DNA from: Candidatus Terraquivivens yellowstonensis
GTDB taxonomy: Archaea; Thermoproteota; Nitrososphaeria_A; Caldarchaeales; Wolframiiraptoraceae
DNA: 64,000 nucleotides
Direction: 5' to 3'
Assembly (NCBI GenBank): GCA_023539445.1
Contig: JAKCEW010000001.1
Location: forward strand, 177,503-241,502
Shown here: positions 18,071-26,149 of the stretch, piece by piece
How positions within the stretch are numbered: position 1 is the stretch's first letter
Layout of the letters: each line of letters begins with the position of its first letter
The notes under the pieces: model-generated
Database searches by the model: none
The model's input: only the letters and a program-made list of their open reading frames with translations
Told to the model about the DNA's origin: nothing
Position numbers and translations under genes: made by a program

Positions 18071-18191
18071 GACCCAACCAAAAACCCCAAAAGGTTGCTA
18101 ATATAATCTTCTACAGATCAAAGGTTGACAATTCTGGGCATAACTCGCGTATAATGCCCATGTATAACCGTTAATATGCGCGGGTTGTGCA

Positions 18192-18201
18192 ATTTTATAT
18201 A
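18192..18201 (+). promoter_or_regulatory. TATA-like box for the 444-aa gene
   Basis: TTTTATATAG, centred about 29 nt before the ATG at 18226, a typical archaeal TATA position for a leaderless mRNA. Inferred. Confidence 0.5.
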
Positions 18202-18225
18202 GTTTTTTAACAAAATCATGTCGTT

Positions 18226-19560
18226 ATGATGGAACAGTACGAGGCAATTAAACGTCGACTCAAGTTCAGACGGGACCTGATTCATAAGAAGCATGAGACT
18301 CCACAGTTGGAGAAAAAATGCCGAGAAGAGGGTCTAAATTTTCTATACAAACTCTCGGCCCTAGCTTTCTTGGTTAGTTTCAATAAACACCCCTCACTCA
18401 GGATGAGAAATACTCTGTCAACAATCTTGGAGCTTTTGGAAGTGTACGAATATATGCTACGCGGTCTATCTAGGAACCCGCTTTGTTTGAATTATGAGAG
18501 ACTCCTCGGACTAGGCTACATGAAACGAAAGCACTGGGTATATGCCGCCTACATAGGCTTAATAAGCTCGCTACCGGTTTTGTACAAGGTTAGCCCTTAC
18601 AACGACATTATCCGTGCAGCTATAGCAAAAACATCTTTTGGTACCAGCGTAAAACTGCTCGATAACCTAAATGATAACGTTCATGAGTTGGATGTAGCGC
18701 TTACATCTCTAAGAAATCTATTATCCGCCTACACTAGAGGTGTGTACGAGCCAAACGTAGATCGTGAGAATGAGGTGGCGAGAGCTGAGAATTCCGCATT
18801 AGAGATCGGGACTTGGATATACGCGATGATTAACGCGAATGGAAGCAAGCCGAACGATACGTTTGAAATCTACGTTAAAGACGTCAGAAAATTAATAATG
18901 GGACAAATAGATTCTCTATCGCATAAGGATAAAAAAAGGAGCGAAATACCTACGATGAAAGATTACATGGAATATATTTTAGAGAAGAACATAGGCGACG
19001 TTTGGTTCGATATAGATCTCTGTTTCTTCGAGAAAGGATTAGGTGGTTTAACGTCCGGTGAAATGACGGCTCTCACGTTGGTGAAACAAGGTGTGTCATT
19101 AGTGTTCAAAGCGGCAGGATTATACGATGACGTCGTGGACGCTTACGATGATATAACATCGAACTCCATTAATAGTGCTATACTTCTCGCCATAGAAAGA
19201 GGTCTGTTATCGTATGATGATCTCCGTGTAATTGAACCAGCAAGGACTTTCAAAATACTTTCAAAGGCTGGAATTTTTAACGATATAATTAGAATGGGTG
19301 ACGCTATGCATGTAGCAGGTTTAAACATGATAAAGGAGGGTCTAAAATATCCAGTCGGTCAGCTTATAGATGGTGACGCGCTATTAAACATATGCGACTT
19401 CATCCGACTCTTTTCTATAAGAAAGTACTTGATAAGGGAGAAGAAATTCCGTCAATCGTTGGCATTTATAAGATCTCCAAATCCATCCACTACGCTTCCG
19501 AAGGACTTAAGTTTGCTATGGAATACAATAAGAGAAAAATCCATGCAGGTGTGCCATTAA
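18226..19560 (+). CDS. Unrecognised all-helical protein with isoprenoid-synthase-like Asp-rich motifs
   Basis: 444 aa, not firmly recognised. Predicted almost entirely helical and soluble. Two acidic clusters sit on helices about 155 residues apart: LLDNLNDNVHELD (144-156) and DDVVDAYDD (301-309), the latter in the context AGLYDDVVDAYDDI. This resembles the second Asp-rich motif of trans-isoprenyl diphosphate synthases and class I terpenoid synthases, where such pairs bind Mg-diphosphate. The first motif is not a clean DDxxD. Followed after 63 nt by the V4R-domain gene, and divergent from cdvC. An isoprenoid-synthase fold is inference only. Confidence 0.5.
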   Translation: MMEQYEAIKRRLKFRRDLIHKKHETPQLEKKCREEGLNFLYKLSALAFLVSFNKHPSLRMRNTLSTILELLEVYEYMLRGLSRNPLCLNYERLLGLGYMKRKHWVYAAYIGLISSLPVLYKVSPYNDIIRAAIAKTSFGTSVKLLDNLNDNVHELDVALTSLRNLLSAYTRGVYEPNVDRENEVARAENSALEIGTWIYAMINANGSKPNDTFEIYVKDVRKLIMGQIDSLSHKDKKRSEIPTMKDYMEYILEKNIGDVWFDIDLCFFEKGLGGLTSGEMTALTLVKQGVSLVFKAAGLYDDVVDAYDDITSNSINSAILLAIERGLLSYDDLRVIEPARTFKILSKAGIFNDIIRMGDAMHVAGLNMIKEGLKYPVGQLIDGDALLNICDFIRLFSIRKYLIREKKFRQSLAFIRSPNPSTTLPKDLSLLWNTIREKSMQVCH

Positions 19561-19623
19561 AAGGTGTTTATACGCGGATTTGATAAAAAAGATAAATCCT
19601 ACTAATTATTTTATGTTACGAAG

Positions 19624-21066
19624 ATGAAAAAATTTTTTGTGGGGCACGAAATATTTGATGAAATAGCTGACATTTATTATGGCTCAGCGATACTTGTTTT
19701 GGATGACGGATACGGTGAAGCATTACGTCTTCTCATGAACTTGGTGAAGACCCAAAGACCAATGAGGTTAATGACCGGATGGACTCACTCGCCAGCGGAA
19801 AATGTGAGATTTATAACACCATCGAGTCTGAACGATGTAAGTATAGCAGTTAACGAATTGAGGAGAGGCGCCCAAGAGAGTGTGCTGATCCACGAATATT
19901 TGCCAGACATTTTAATAAAGTACGAGCATGACACAATATTGAAGCTGCTGGAAACATGGAAGCACGAAATACAAAACAACAGGACTGTTGAGTTCTACTT
20001 GCTACCAAAAGGAGCTTTTCCCGAGATGGAGAAAAAGATTCTGGCAATTTTTGATGGAGGTCTAGAAGTCAGGTTATCGCATGCAAAAAGGTTGAGCGTG
20101 CACGAATTCGTACTTATAAAATGTTGTCGTCCAGAATGGAATTTAAGACCTGTGAGATACGAATACAAGGATGATAGAGTTTTGATAGAATGGTATGGCG
20201 AGATGACCGACAAGTTGATACGGCTCTCGCCCGAAATGGTGGACGAAAAAATAAGATATTATAAGGCGAACATCAACCGTTTGAAATTAAAAATAGTACG
20301 TAAAGAATTGACGGAACCTATTACGGAATACTTATGGCTTTTTTCATATTTCGATGACGCTTCCCTTCTTGACGTTAAGCTACTCTTCCCTGAAAACTTC
20401 GATAATTTGTTAAAGAAAATAGCCGTCTGGGAATTACAAGGATACCTGCGCGTCATTGAGTTTGAAGGAGAACCAACTAAATATATTGAGCCAGTAAAGA
20501 ATGAGCAGATGAGTTTTAAGACGAGACTCGCTTTGAGATTGCCTCCATGGTTCTTCTTCAGATTTCTGGGCATAAAGGAAGGTGCAAGAGTTCCGGGTAG
20601 CGTTTATAACATAGAAGGAAAAGTCATGCTCGAATTCATAAAGAACTTGGTTTGTGGTGATGAGACCGAATACAAGGAGGCGATTGAAAGGTTGATGAAG
20701 ATTAAGGAGGATTTTCATCAGATAATAGGTAGACAGAGGGCCTTAGAAGCAATTCGAGAAATAGGCGAAAACCCGATGAAGAAACTTGACGTGAAATACT
20801 TACCAAAAATAATGATGTTAACACTTTACTTCGGATTTAGGTTAAAATGCGAGGTGGAAACAGTCAGTAGCAATGTTTTCAGAGTAAGGGTTCCTGATTG
20901 CTTCCTTTGTAAAGACGCAGTATCTGAAATTCCAATATGCGCGGCCATTACTGGAGCTCTCTCAGGGGCAGCCTCTGTTGTATTCAAGGAGCCAGTACAT
21001 GCAAAAGAGATAAAGTGTAAAGCTACTGGGCATGATGAATGCGTATTCGAACTTAGGGTCGGTTAA
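19624..21066 (+). CDS. V4R-domain protein with a degenerate RecA/DUF835-like N-terminal half
   Basis: 480 aa. Residues 1-165 read like a RecA/KaiC-type sheet-helix domain (strand SAILVLDD, later SVLIHEYLPDIL) but lack a Walker A motif, so probably no ATPase activity. The middle (230-320) looks helical with a winged-helix flavour (KKIAVWELQGYLRVIEF). The C-terminus (about 320-480) is a V4R ligand-binding domain with its Cys motif and terminal ATGHDECVFEL. Possibly a sensor or regulator. Same strand as the 444-aa gene; overlaps the convergent HAD gene by 14 nt. Confidence 0.7.
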   Translation: MKKFFVGHEIFDEIADIYYGSAILVLDDGYGEALRLLMNLVKTQRPMRLMTGWTHSPAENVRFITPSSLNDVSIAVNELRRGAQESVLIHEYLPDILIKYEHDTILKLLETWKHEIQNNRTVEFYLLPKGAFPEMEKKILAIFDGGLEVRLSHAKRLSVHEFVLIKCCRPEWNLRPVRYEYKDDRVLIEWYGEMTDKLIRLSPEMVDEKIRYYKANINRLKLKIVRKELTEPITEYLWLFSYFDDASLLDVKLLFPENFDNLLKKIAVWELQGYLRVIEFEGEPTKYIEPVKNEQMSFKTRLALRLPPWFFFRFLGIKEGARVPGSVYNIEGKVMLEFIKNLVCGDETEYKEAIERLMKIKEDFHQIIGRQRALEAIREIGENPMKKLDVKYLPKIMMLTLYFGFRLKCEVETVSSNVFRVRVPDCFLCKDAVSEIPICAAITGALSGAASVVFKEPVHAKEIKCKATGHDECVFELRVG

Positions 21067-21787
21067 TACCAATTATATTCAAAATATCCATGAGGTTTCT
21101 GGACTTGATGACATAGTGAGCGTTTTTCTTTACATGCCTTTTAGCAAGCCAGAGTATTAGACGTAATTTTGCTTGTTCAAAAGTATTCAATTTTAACTTT
21201 AGGAGTTCACGCTCTAAACATCCTGAGTCAAACATTATGCTTGTACCTACAAGCCTAAATAGCGGTATATTAGAAGCATCATCTCCAATAGCGGCGCACT
21301 CGCTAAGCAAAATACCGTGCCGCGAGGCTATCTCGGAAAGGATTCTGCCCTTGTTCTCGAAGTTAACTATAGGGTGCTCTATGTTAACAAAGACTCCGTT
21401 TTCGATCCTTACATGTGTACCAACAAAAAAATCAAGCCCAAGCCTCTTCCCCAAAATCTCCAGAAAATACTGAGAAGCGCCAGTGCTTATAGTTCCTACA
21501 ATTATGCCCTTATCCTTCATAATCCTTACAGCCTCTTCTGCACCACGCATTAATGGAACTTGCATAAGCAAATTCTTAACGTATTCCTCTTTAACACCAA
21601 TGAATAGTTGTAATGCTTTCTCCATCGCTTGATTAAAGTTTATTTTTGAGGTCACAAGGTCTTTATATATTGAGATAAGTTTATCACCGAAGCCAAGCCG
21701 CTCGGCAACGAAGATGGATACGTAACCATCAACCAAAACGCCATCACAATCAAACACGACGAGTTTAGGTATAGTTTTTCTTAACAC
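21053..21787 (-). CDS. HAD-family phosphatase (SerB-like)
   Basis: 244 aa. HAD motif I FDCDGVLVDGY near residue 13, motif II TISTGAS near 98, conserved Lys in NFENKGRIL and motif IV GDDASNIPLF near 167. The helical cap between motifs I and II (about 25-85) matches the phosphoserine phosphatase subclass. Substrate is probably a small phosphomonoester; serine biosynthesis is possible given the phosphoglycerate-dehydrogenase-like gene at 39 kb, but this is inference. The C-terminal 45 residues are basic and beyond the core domain. Confidence 0.8.
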   Translation of the reverse strand: MLRKTIPKLVVFDCDGVLVDGYVSIFVAERLGFGDKLISIYKDLVTSKINFNQAMEKALQLFIGVKEEYVKNLLMQVPLMRGAEEAVRIMKDKGIIVGTISTGASQYFLEILGKRLGLDFFVGTHVRIENGVFVNIEHPIVNFENKGRILSEIASRHGILLSECAAIGDDASNIPLFRLVGTSIMFDSGCLERELLKLKLNTFEQAKLRLILWLAKRHVKKNAHYVIKSRNLMDILNIIGINRP

Positions 21788-21964
21788 GGGCGTTCACTTT
21801 TTACACGCATGCATGATATTTATTTTTATTTTTACCAATAACAGAGAGAATCGCGTAACCAGTAAGACCTCCAGCAAAGTTCTGTAATATCTACAATAAT
21901 GCAGGTGGTGAACCATGGACGAATCAAGCCGCCTTTTCTTTATCACCTCTTTTTTAATGAAAAT

Positions 21965-22039
21965 GGGGCCGCTGGGATTCGAACCCAGGACCTCCTGGGC
22001 CCAAGCCAGGTGTCATAACCATGCTAGACTACGGCCCCT
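21965..22039 (-). tRNA. tRNA-Pro(TGG)
   Basis: 75 nt, no intron. Acceptor GGGGCCG/CGGCCCC, D-arm GTC...GAC, anticodon stem CCTGG/CCAGG with loop CTTGGGC (anticodon TGG), T-arm CTGGG-TTCGAAT-CCCAG, discriminator A. Nearly identical to the other proline tRNA in acceptor and T-arm, which makes it a good template for locating that gene's intron. Confidence 0.95.
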
Positions 22040-22216
22040 AAGAGTCTTACTCATAGCAGCTTTATTAATCCTTTTACGCGATAGTCCCTTTTGAGTTATG
22101 TATTTTAATGCCAAATATTCATAGCAGATTTCGCATCATTTTACACCAAAAAATGAACCCTATTTTGGGAAAATATTGTACTAAAGGTTAAATACTATCT
22201 TTGCTAAAATTTTTAT

Positions 22217-22441
22217 GTGACGCTCACAAGCATTACAAAAATTCAAAGGAAGCCAGCTTACGATAAAAGGACCGGGAAAAAATACGAGTATCATGTAATA
22301 GCAATACCTAGAGCGATCTCAGAGGACAGTCAGTATCCTTTTAATGTCGGTGAAAAAGTAAAGATCAGCGTAGAACCAAACAAGAAGAAAATTATAATAG
22401 TCAAGCTCAAAGAGTCGGCTCCAAAAAGAAAAAAGGGTTAG
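22217..22441 (+). CDS. Small AbrB/SpoVT-like protein
   Basis: 74 aa from GTG at 22217 (the overlapping ATG at 22215 runs straight into TGA). Pattern of a swapped-hairpin AbrB half-barrel: TKIQRKPAYDKRTGKKYEYHV, then IPRAI, FNVGEKVKISVE and the final strand KKIIIVKL, followed by a basic tail KRKKG. Such proteins are usually dimeric DNA-binding regulators or antitoxin-like; no toxin gene is adjacent. Sits between two tRNA genes. Confidence 0.6.
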   Translation: MTLTSITKIQRKPAYDKRTGKKYEYHVIAIPRAISEDSQYPFNVGEKVKISVEPNKKKIIIVKLKESAPKRKKG

Positions 22442-22462
22442 TGTTGTTAGCTAGGGAAATGA

Positions 22463-22558
22463 TGGGACCGGTGGGATTCGAACCCACGACCTTTCGGTTA
22501 TCAGCCTCGTCGCCGCTTTAACGGCTCGAACGCTCTAACCATGCTGAGCTACGGTCCC
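22463..22558 (-). tRNA. tRNA-Ile(GAT) with intron in the anticodon stem
   Basis: 96 nt. Acceptor GGGACCG/CGGTCCC, D-arm GCTC...GAGC, T-arm GTGGG-TTCGAAT-CCCAC, discriminator A. The 3' anticodon strand CCGAA requires 5' TTCGG, but the genome reads TTCG, then 21 extra nt, then G and the loop CTGATAA (anticodon GAT). The intron is therefore at about position 30/31, inside the anticodon stem. Removing it gives a 75-nt tRNA. Confidence 0.92.
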
Positions 22559-22707
22559 TGATATTGTTCTACCTAACGGCTGATTTTTAAGTTTTCAGAT
22601 AAACATAATATTCCTTTCCACTAAAGATAGGTTACCAGCCATAAACAAATGAAAAGTATAAAACTTCTGCGGCTAATGTTGCTACGATTAAATTAGGTGT
22701 ATGATGA

Positions 22708-23343
22708 ATGCGCCTACTTAAGGTTAGCAGAGAAGCGATAAGGTTGGCCTCTATTATAGTTAAAGATGGCGGTCTTGTAGTATATCCTACCGATACGGTC
22801 TACGGTCTGGGATGTAATCCATTCGATGATGCAGCAGTTTCTAGGGTTTTCTTATTGAAAGGACGCGGAGATATTCCAGTTCCAATACTGGGCGACTCCA
22901 TAGAAAGCCTTGAGAAGATAGCGAAGTTTGACGACGTCGCTTACGAATTTTGCTTAATATTTTGGCCGGGAGCGTTATCGGTCGTCTTACCAAAAAAATT
23001 ACCGCTAGAAAAGGTAACGTGCGGAAGCCCAACGGTTGCCGTGAGGATTCCGGCGAGTCAGGCCGCGATAGAACTGGCAAGACTTTCAGGGGGTTTACTC
23101 GTTGGAACCAGTGCAAATATCAGTGGTATGCCGCCAGCTTGTGACGTCTCAGAGTTGGATAAACGTGTGGCAGAAGGTGTTGATATAGTGTTGGATGGAG
23201 GGAGGTGCCTCCATTGCGTAGCTTCAACCATAGTAAAAATAGAGGATAGAACCATAAAGGTGTTAAGGGAAGGTGCCATATCTTTAAACATGATAAAGGA
23301 GAGGGTCGCCAAAGCAGGACTTAATGTAAAATTCGTTGAGTGA
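22708..23343 (+). CDS. Threonylcarbamoyl-AMP synthase (Sua5/YrdC family)
   Basis: 211 aa, a YrdC domain without the extra C-terminal Sua5 domain. N-terminal GGLVVYPTDTVYGLGC (about 21-36) is the nucleotide/threonine pocket; KGRGDIPVPIL holds the KxR motif, and GTSANISG lies near 132. Makes the TC-AMP intermediate for t6A37 of tRNAs. Its stop abuts the end of the convergent cgi121 gene, whose product is part of the KEOPS complex that uses TC-AMP, so two t6A genes are neighbours. Confidence 0.92.
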   Translation: MRLLKVSREAIRLASIIVKDGGLVVYPTDTVYGLGCNPFDDAAVSRVFLLKGRGDIPVPILGDSIESLEKIAKFDDVAYEFCLIFWPGALSVVLPKKLPLEKVTCGSPTVAVRIPASQAAIELARLSGGLLVGTSANISGMPPACDVSELDKRVAEGVDIVLDGGRCLHCVASTIVKIEDRTIKVLREGAISLNMIKERVAKAGLNVKFVE

Positions 23344-23922
23344 TTATCTGGATAAGAGCGAAATGGCAACTTTTTCTATTAAAAAAAGCTCGAGGGCTTT
23401 AAACTTACTATCAGCCTGTATGGACCTTAAGGCCTGATCGGGCACCTCATAAATTTTCGACAATTCGTCGAGTATGTAAGTGTTCTGGTTGTCAATAAAC
23501 GATACTAGCTTACAACCCAATAATGCCTCAAGTCTTGACTTTGCCGCCTCGATATCTTCTGCATTCTTTGATACGATGCAGACACCAACCCTCTCGGTTT
23601 CGTAAGATATACCCACGAGCTCTATCGCCCTACTTATTTGGTCTTGAGCCGATAATCTAACGAGGAATTCTACCTCGAGCCTCTTGGCAACGTTCATTTT
23701 GGACTCCCACGCAGTTATTGCTGCACTTACCGCGGCTGCCACGTAAAGAGCAGATATTACTCTATTGGCGTTAAAGAACTGACAAATGGATGGTCTTAGC
23801 AACTCGTAAACTTCATTTAATCTCTCTAAAAGTTTTCTCAAGTCTTGCTTTTCTATCTTCGTTTCATAGACTCCGACAAGTAAGTCAGAGGTGGCCGTAA
23901 AATAGCTCAACTTAACCACCAT
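23344..23922 (-). CDS. KEOPS complex subunit Cgi121
   Basis: 192 aa. The family core is visible: FFNANRVISALYVAAAVSAA (49-68), then EVEFLVRLSAQDQISRAIELVGI (about 83-105), as in TPRKB/Cgi121. It activates Bud32 in the KEOPS complex and binds the tRNA CCA end during t6A formation. About 40 residues longer than usual, with a C-terminal extension. Ends head-on with the Sua5 gene and overlaps the ThiS/MoaD-like gene upstream by 11 nt, implying co-transcription with it. Confidence 0.8.
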   Translation of the reverse strand: MVVKLSYFTATSDLLVGVYETKIEKQDLRKLLERLNEVYELLRPSICQFFNANRVISALYVAAAVSAAITAWESKMNVAKRLEVEFLVRLSAQDQISRAIELVGISYETERVGVCIVSKNAEDIEAAKSRLEALLGCKLVSFIDNQNTYILDELSKIYEVPDQALRSIQADSKFKALELFLIEKVAISLLSR

Positions 23923-24178
23923 GGATTACGGGTATTATCGTTAGCGTATCTCCATCCAAGACCAAAGTCTCTAAACCCTTGCTGAGCGAACGGACATCAG
24001 AGCCATTAAGTAGTACAAGGAAGCCCGGCCTAAGTTTTCCATCTTCTAATAAAATATCTTTTAATTCCTTGGGAAGTATCTTGAGCACTTCAATAATTGT
24101 CATATGTCCATCTATCTTAAGCTCGAGCATGTTTTTGCCCACGACAGACTTCACATGCCCTACTAGCTCCACCTTCAT
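23912..24178 (-). CDS. ThiS/MoaD-like ubiquitin-fold protein
   Basis: 88 aa, beta-grasp fold pattern ending in the diglycine IIPVIHGG required for E1-type adenylation. Sulfur carrier for molybdopterin or thiamine, or a SAMP-like protein modifier; the sequence alone does not decide. Contains the usual LLNGSDV turn before the last strands. No E1/MoeB partner lies nearby; directly downstream is cgi121 (11-nt overlap). Confidence 0.82.
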   Translation of the reverse strand: MKVELVGHVKSVVGKNMLELKIDGHMTIIEVLKILPKELKDILLEDGKLRPGFLVLLNGSDVRSLSKGLETLVLDGDTLTIIPVIHGG

Positions 24179-24207
24179 ATGAATCGCACCACTACGAGGT
24201 TAGGTTT

Positions 24208-24266
24208 TCAGTGAGGTGTATGTTCTTCATAGAGCTTGCGCTCTCGGTGCAGGTCAGCCTCATCAC
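24208..24266 (-). ncRNA. C/D box sRNA (2'-O-methylation guide)
   Basis: Minus-strand order: box C GTGATGA (24266-24260), 12-nt guide GGCTGACCTGCA, box D' CCGA, a 13-nt spacer containing the hairpin GAGC-GCAA-GCTC, box C' ATGAAGA, 12-nt guide ACATACACCTCA, box D CTGA (24211-24208). C and D are perfect consensus, C' and D' differ by one base each, and both guides are exactly 12 nt, as in archaeal sRNAs. By the box-D-plus-five rule both would direct methylation of a G in UGCAGGUCAGCC and UGAGGUGUAUGU. It lies between the eS17 stop and the ThiS/MoaD-like start, so it may be processed from that transcript. Confidence 0.8.
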
Positions 24267-24288
24267 ACACTAAAAAATTGTACAGGTC

Positions 24289-24549
24289 TTATTTTGGTTT
24301 TTCGGAAGTAACGTCAGCTTGGGCTGCAGCGCTCTCCGCCTTCAGTTCGGCCTCTTTTTTTGCCTGTAGCTTAACCAGTGATGTGAGATATCCAGCAATG
24401 CGGTTCGCTAGCCTCTTAGAAACCCCGCTCACGAATACTTCTCGCACGAGTTGTTTGTTCTTCTCAAAATCCATGCTTACCCTATCTTGGTAAAGCTCCA
24501 AGATTTCTTTGGCGAGCCTTTTGACCTTCCTAGTCCTTACCTTGCCCAT
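24289..24549 (-). CDS. rps17e: 30S ribosomal protein eS17
   Basis: 86 aa from the ATG at 24549 (MGKVRTRKVKRLAKEIL), the conserved family start; an upstream in-frame start at 24564 is less likely. The core includes DFEKNKQLV and SKRLANRIAGYLTSLVK. The last ~20 residues, rich in Ala and Glu (ELKAESAAAQADVTSEKPK), form an extension beyond the usual end. Archaea/eukaryote-specific small-subunit protein. Lies 45 nt downstream of sdhB. Confidence 0.95.
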   Translation of the reverse strand: MGKVRTRKVKRLAKEILELYQDRVSMDFEKNKQLVREVFVSGVSKRLANRIAGYLTSLVKLQAKKEAELKAESAAAQADVTSEKPK

Positions 24550-24594
24550 CTTAGACAATCCCAAAAATGACTAACTAAAAAATATAACGGAAGC

Positions 24595-25416
24595 TTACTC
24601 CCAACCCTTTGGGAGTTCGAGCTTGCCTTTTACGTGCCCCATTGGTATTAACTCCACTTTCTTTGAACTAGAAATCCCCAATACCCCCTTTTTAACTAAT
24701 GCCCTCCTGAGAAGTTGGATTGCCTTAGCAGGGTCGACACCTTTAGGACATACAGCGCTGCAGGAAGCTGCGAAGTGGCACCTCCAGCAACCATGCTCGG
24801 AATCTATAGCCTCGAGCCTTTGCTCGAAGCCAAGGTCTCTAGGGTCAGAGATAAATCGGTATGCCCTATTCAGAATCATTGGTCCAAGGTAAAGTGGGTC
24901 CGTTGCAGAAACCGGACATGCAGAGCTACACATCCCACATTCTATACAATCAGCAAACTGAATATATCCTAGAAGTTCCTCCTCTGTCTGCTTATATGTT
25001 CCGGTTGGGTTCAAAAGTTCCTCTACGTCGTGCCTGATTATGTAAGGCTTCACCTGCTTTTCTTTCTGGAAAAGTTCACTGAAGTCTGTTACGAGGTCTT
25101 TGATGATGCGGTAATTCTTGAGCGGTGCGACTTTTATGACGTCGCTATTAAGCTCAAGGACTCTCGTGAAACAAGCAAGCATCTGTCTGTCGTTGATCAT
25201 CATACCACATGAACCGCAAACAGCCTGCCTGCATGAGTATCTAATGGTCAGTGTCGGATCCTGTTCTTCCTTTATCTTAAGCAAGGCATCGAGAACAGTC
25301 GTACTCTTGTTCACTTTTACCTTGTATTCTTGCCACCTCGGCACAAAGTCCGTCTTGGGATTGAACCTGAAAACCCTAAACTTTACCTCAACCTCCTTAT
25401 CGGTAGACATGCGCAC
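24595..25416 (-). CDS. sdhB: Succinate dehydrogenase iron-sulfur subunit
   Basis: 273 aa (ATG 25416 or 25410). Carries electrons from SdhA to the membrane anchor. [2Fe-2S] ligands C62, C67, C70, C82; [4Fe-4S] C157, C160, C163, C167; and the third cluster region C213, C219, C223 in RCHFAASCSAVCPKG, with an additional C210 just before it. The layout is that of classical SdhB rather than the archaeal type with cysteine-rich SdhE. Last gene of an A-C-D-B operon, starting 1 nt after the sdhD stop. Confidence 0.96.
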   Translation of the reverse strand: MRMSTDKEVEVKFRVFRFNPKTDFVPRWQEYKVKVNKSTTVLDALLKIKEEQDPTLTIRYSCRQAVCGSCGMMINDRQMLACFTRVLELNSDVIKVAPLKNYRIIKDLVTDFSELFQKEKQVKPYIIRHDVEELLNPTGTYKQTEEELLGYIQFADCIECGMCSSACPVSATDPLYLGPMILNRAYRFISDPRDLGFEQRLEAIDSEHGCWRCHFAASCSAVCPKGVDPAKAIQLLRRALVKKGVLGISSSKKVELIPMGHVKGKLELPKGWE

Positions 25417-25737
25417 TCACCCCACTGGCCAGAATAAGTTTAGGAAAACTTGTAGACCGTAAATGTATAGGGCTATGCCCACTAAGAATATTATCCATGT
25501 TATGGCCTTTGCGGCACATCTTCCGGGTATTAGCTCTATGAGTATTGCCCTAACGCCGTTTAGCATATGATATAGAAGTGCTGATAACAAGATGATAAGG
25601 TTCAAAGGATACAAGATGCTTTCATGTATGGCGGTACCGATACCCGGGAGGTTGTTCGCTACTAGATGAATGAATCCTGTTACCAGTATAATGAGACCAG
25701 AGACATAATGCAAGAACATCCTTTTTGACTCCTTCAA
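25417..25737 (-). CDS. sdhD: Succinate dehydrogenase membrane anchor SdhD-like
   Basis: 106 aa with three membrane helices (about 9-28, 42-62, 79-100). Helix 1 ends in a His (GFIHLVANN), and helix 2 ends with YHMLNGVRAIL, a His-x-x-x-Gly-x-Arg pattern also present in the SdhC-like gene next to it. These are candidate haem b ligands and quinone-site residues. Assignment as D rather than C follows gene order only. Confidence 0.85.
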   Translation of the reverse strand: MKESKRMFLHYVSGLIILVTGFIHLVANNLPGIGTAIHESILYPLNLIILLSALLYHMLNGVRAILIELIPGRCAAKAITWIIFLVGIALYIYGLQVFLNLFWPVG

Positions 25738-25741
25738 AGAA

Positions 25742-26137
25742 TCACCCCGCCTGTATCACCAAAGCCACATAAGACCATATGAGGATGAATATCACGAACA
25801 AAGCGAGAATCACCATCACGAGATACCTCTGGGAGCCATAGAGCGTACCTTTCCGGTAAGGATATACCGCTCTAATAGGTCTTCCTATCAAAAAGCCATG
25901 TTCTGTCAGTACAAGTCTGAGCCCGTTTAGCGTATGGTATACTACGAAAATCCCTAAGATAACATCTCCCCATCCACCAGGATGCCAACCCGTGTACAAT
26001 AGGTGAACAAAAGCAAAGATCACAATGCCTATTCCACTTAACCTTTGCATGAGATAGAGAGCCCTTTCAACAGAGTAGCGCCTTAACCTGAACCATCCGC
26101 TCACACCTTCTCTATTCTCTTCATAAATTGCCAACAC
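25742..26137 (-). CDS. sdhC: Succinate dehydrogenase cytochrome b556-like subunit SdhC
   Basis: 131 aa. A hydrophilic N-terminus (1-30) carries the conserved SVERALYLMQRLSGI lead-in, then three membrane helices (about 33-50, 56-75, 103-127). His residues occur in AFVHLLYTG and in YHTLNGLRLVL. Together with SdhD it anchors the catalytic SdhAB to the membrane and should bind haem b and quinone. Four nucleotides before sdhD, 12 nt after sdhA. Confidence 0.9.
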   Translation of the reverse strand: MLAIYEENREGVSGWFRLRRYSVERALYLMQRLSGIGIVIFAFVHLLYTGWHPGGWGDVILGIFVVYHTLNGLRLVLTEHGFLIGRPIRAVYPYRKGTLYGSQRYLVMVILALFVIFILIWSYVALVIQAG

Positions 26138-26149
26138 CCACTCACCTCC

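Noticed and set aside
18136..18159. Inverted repeat GGGCAT ... ATGCCC in the cdvC/444-aa divergent gap
   Set aside because: Only 6 bp per arm with a 12-nt loop; expected by chance. It may still be part of the promoter region.
22217..22441. AbrB-like gene as a toxin-antitoxin antitoxin
   Set aside because: No adjacent toxin gene; flanked by tRNA genes.
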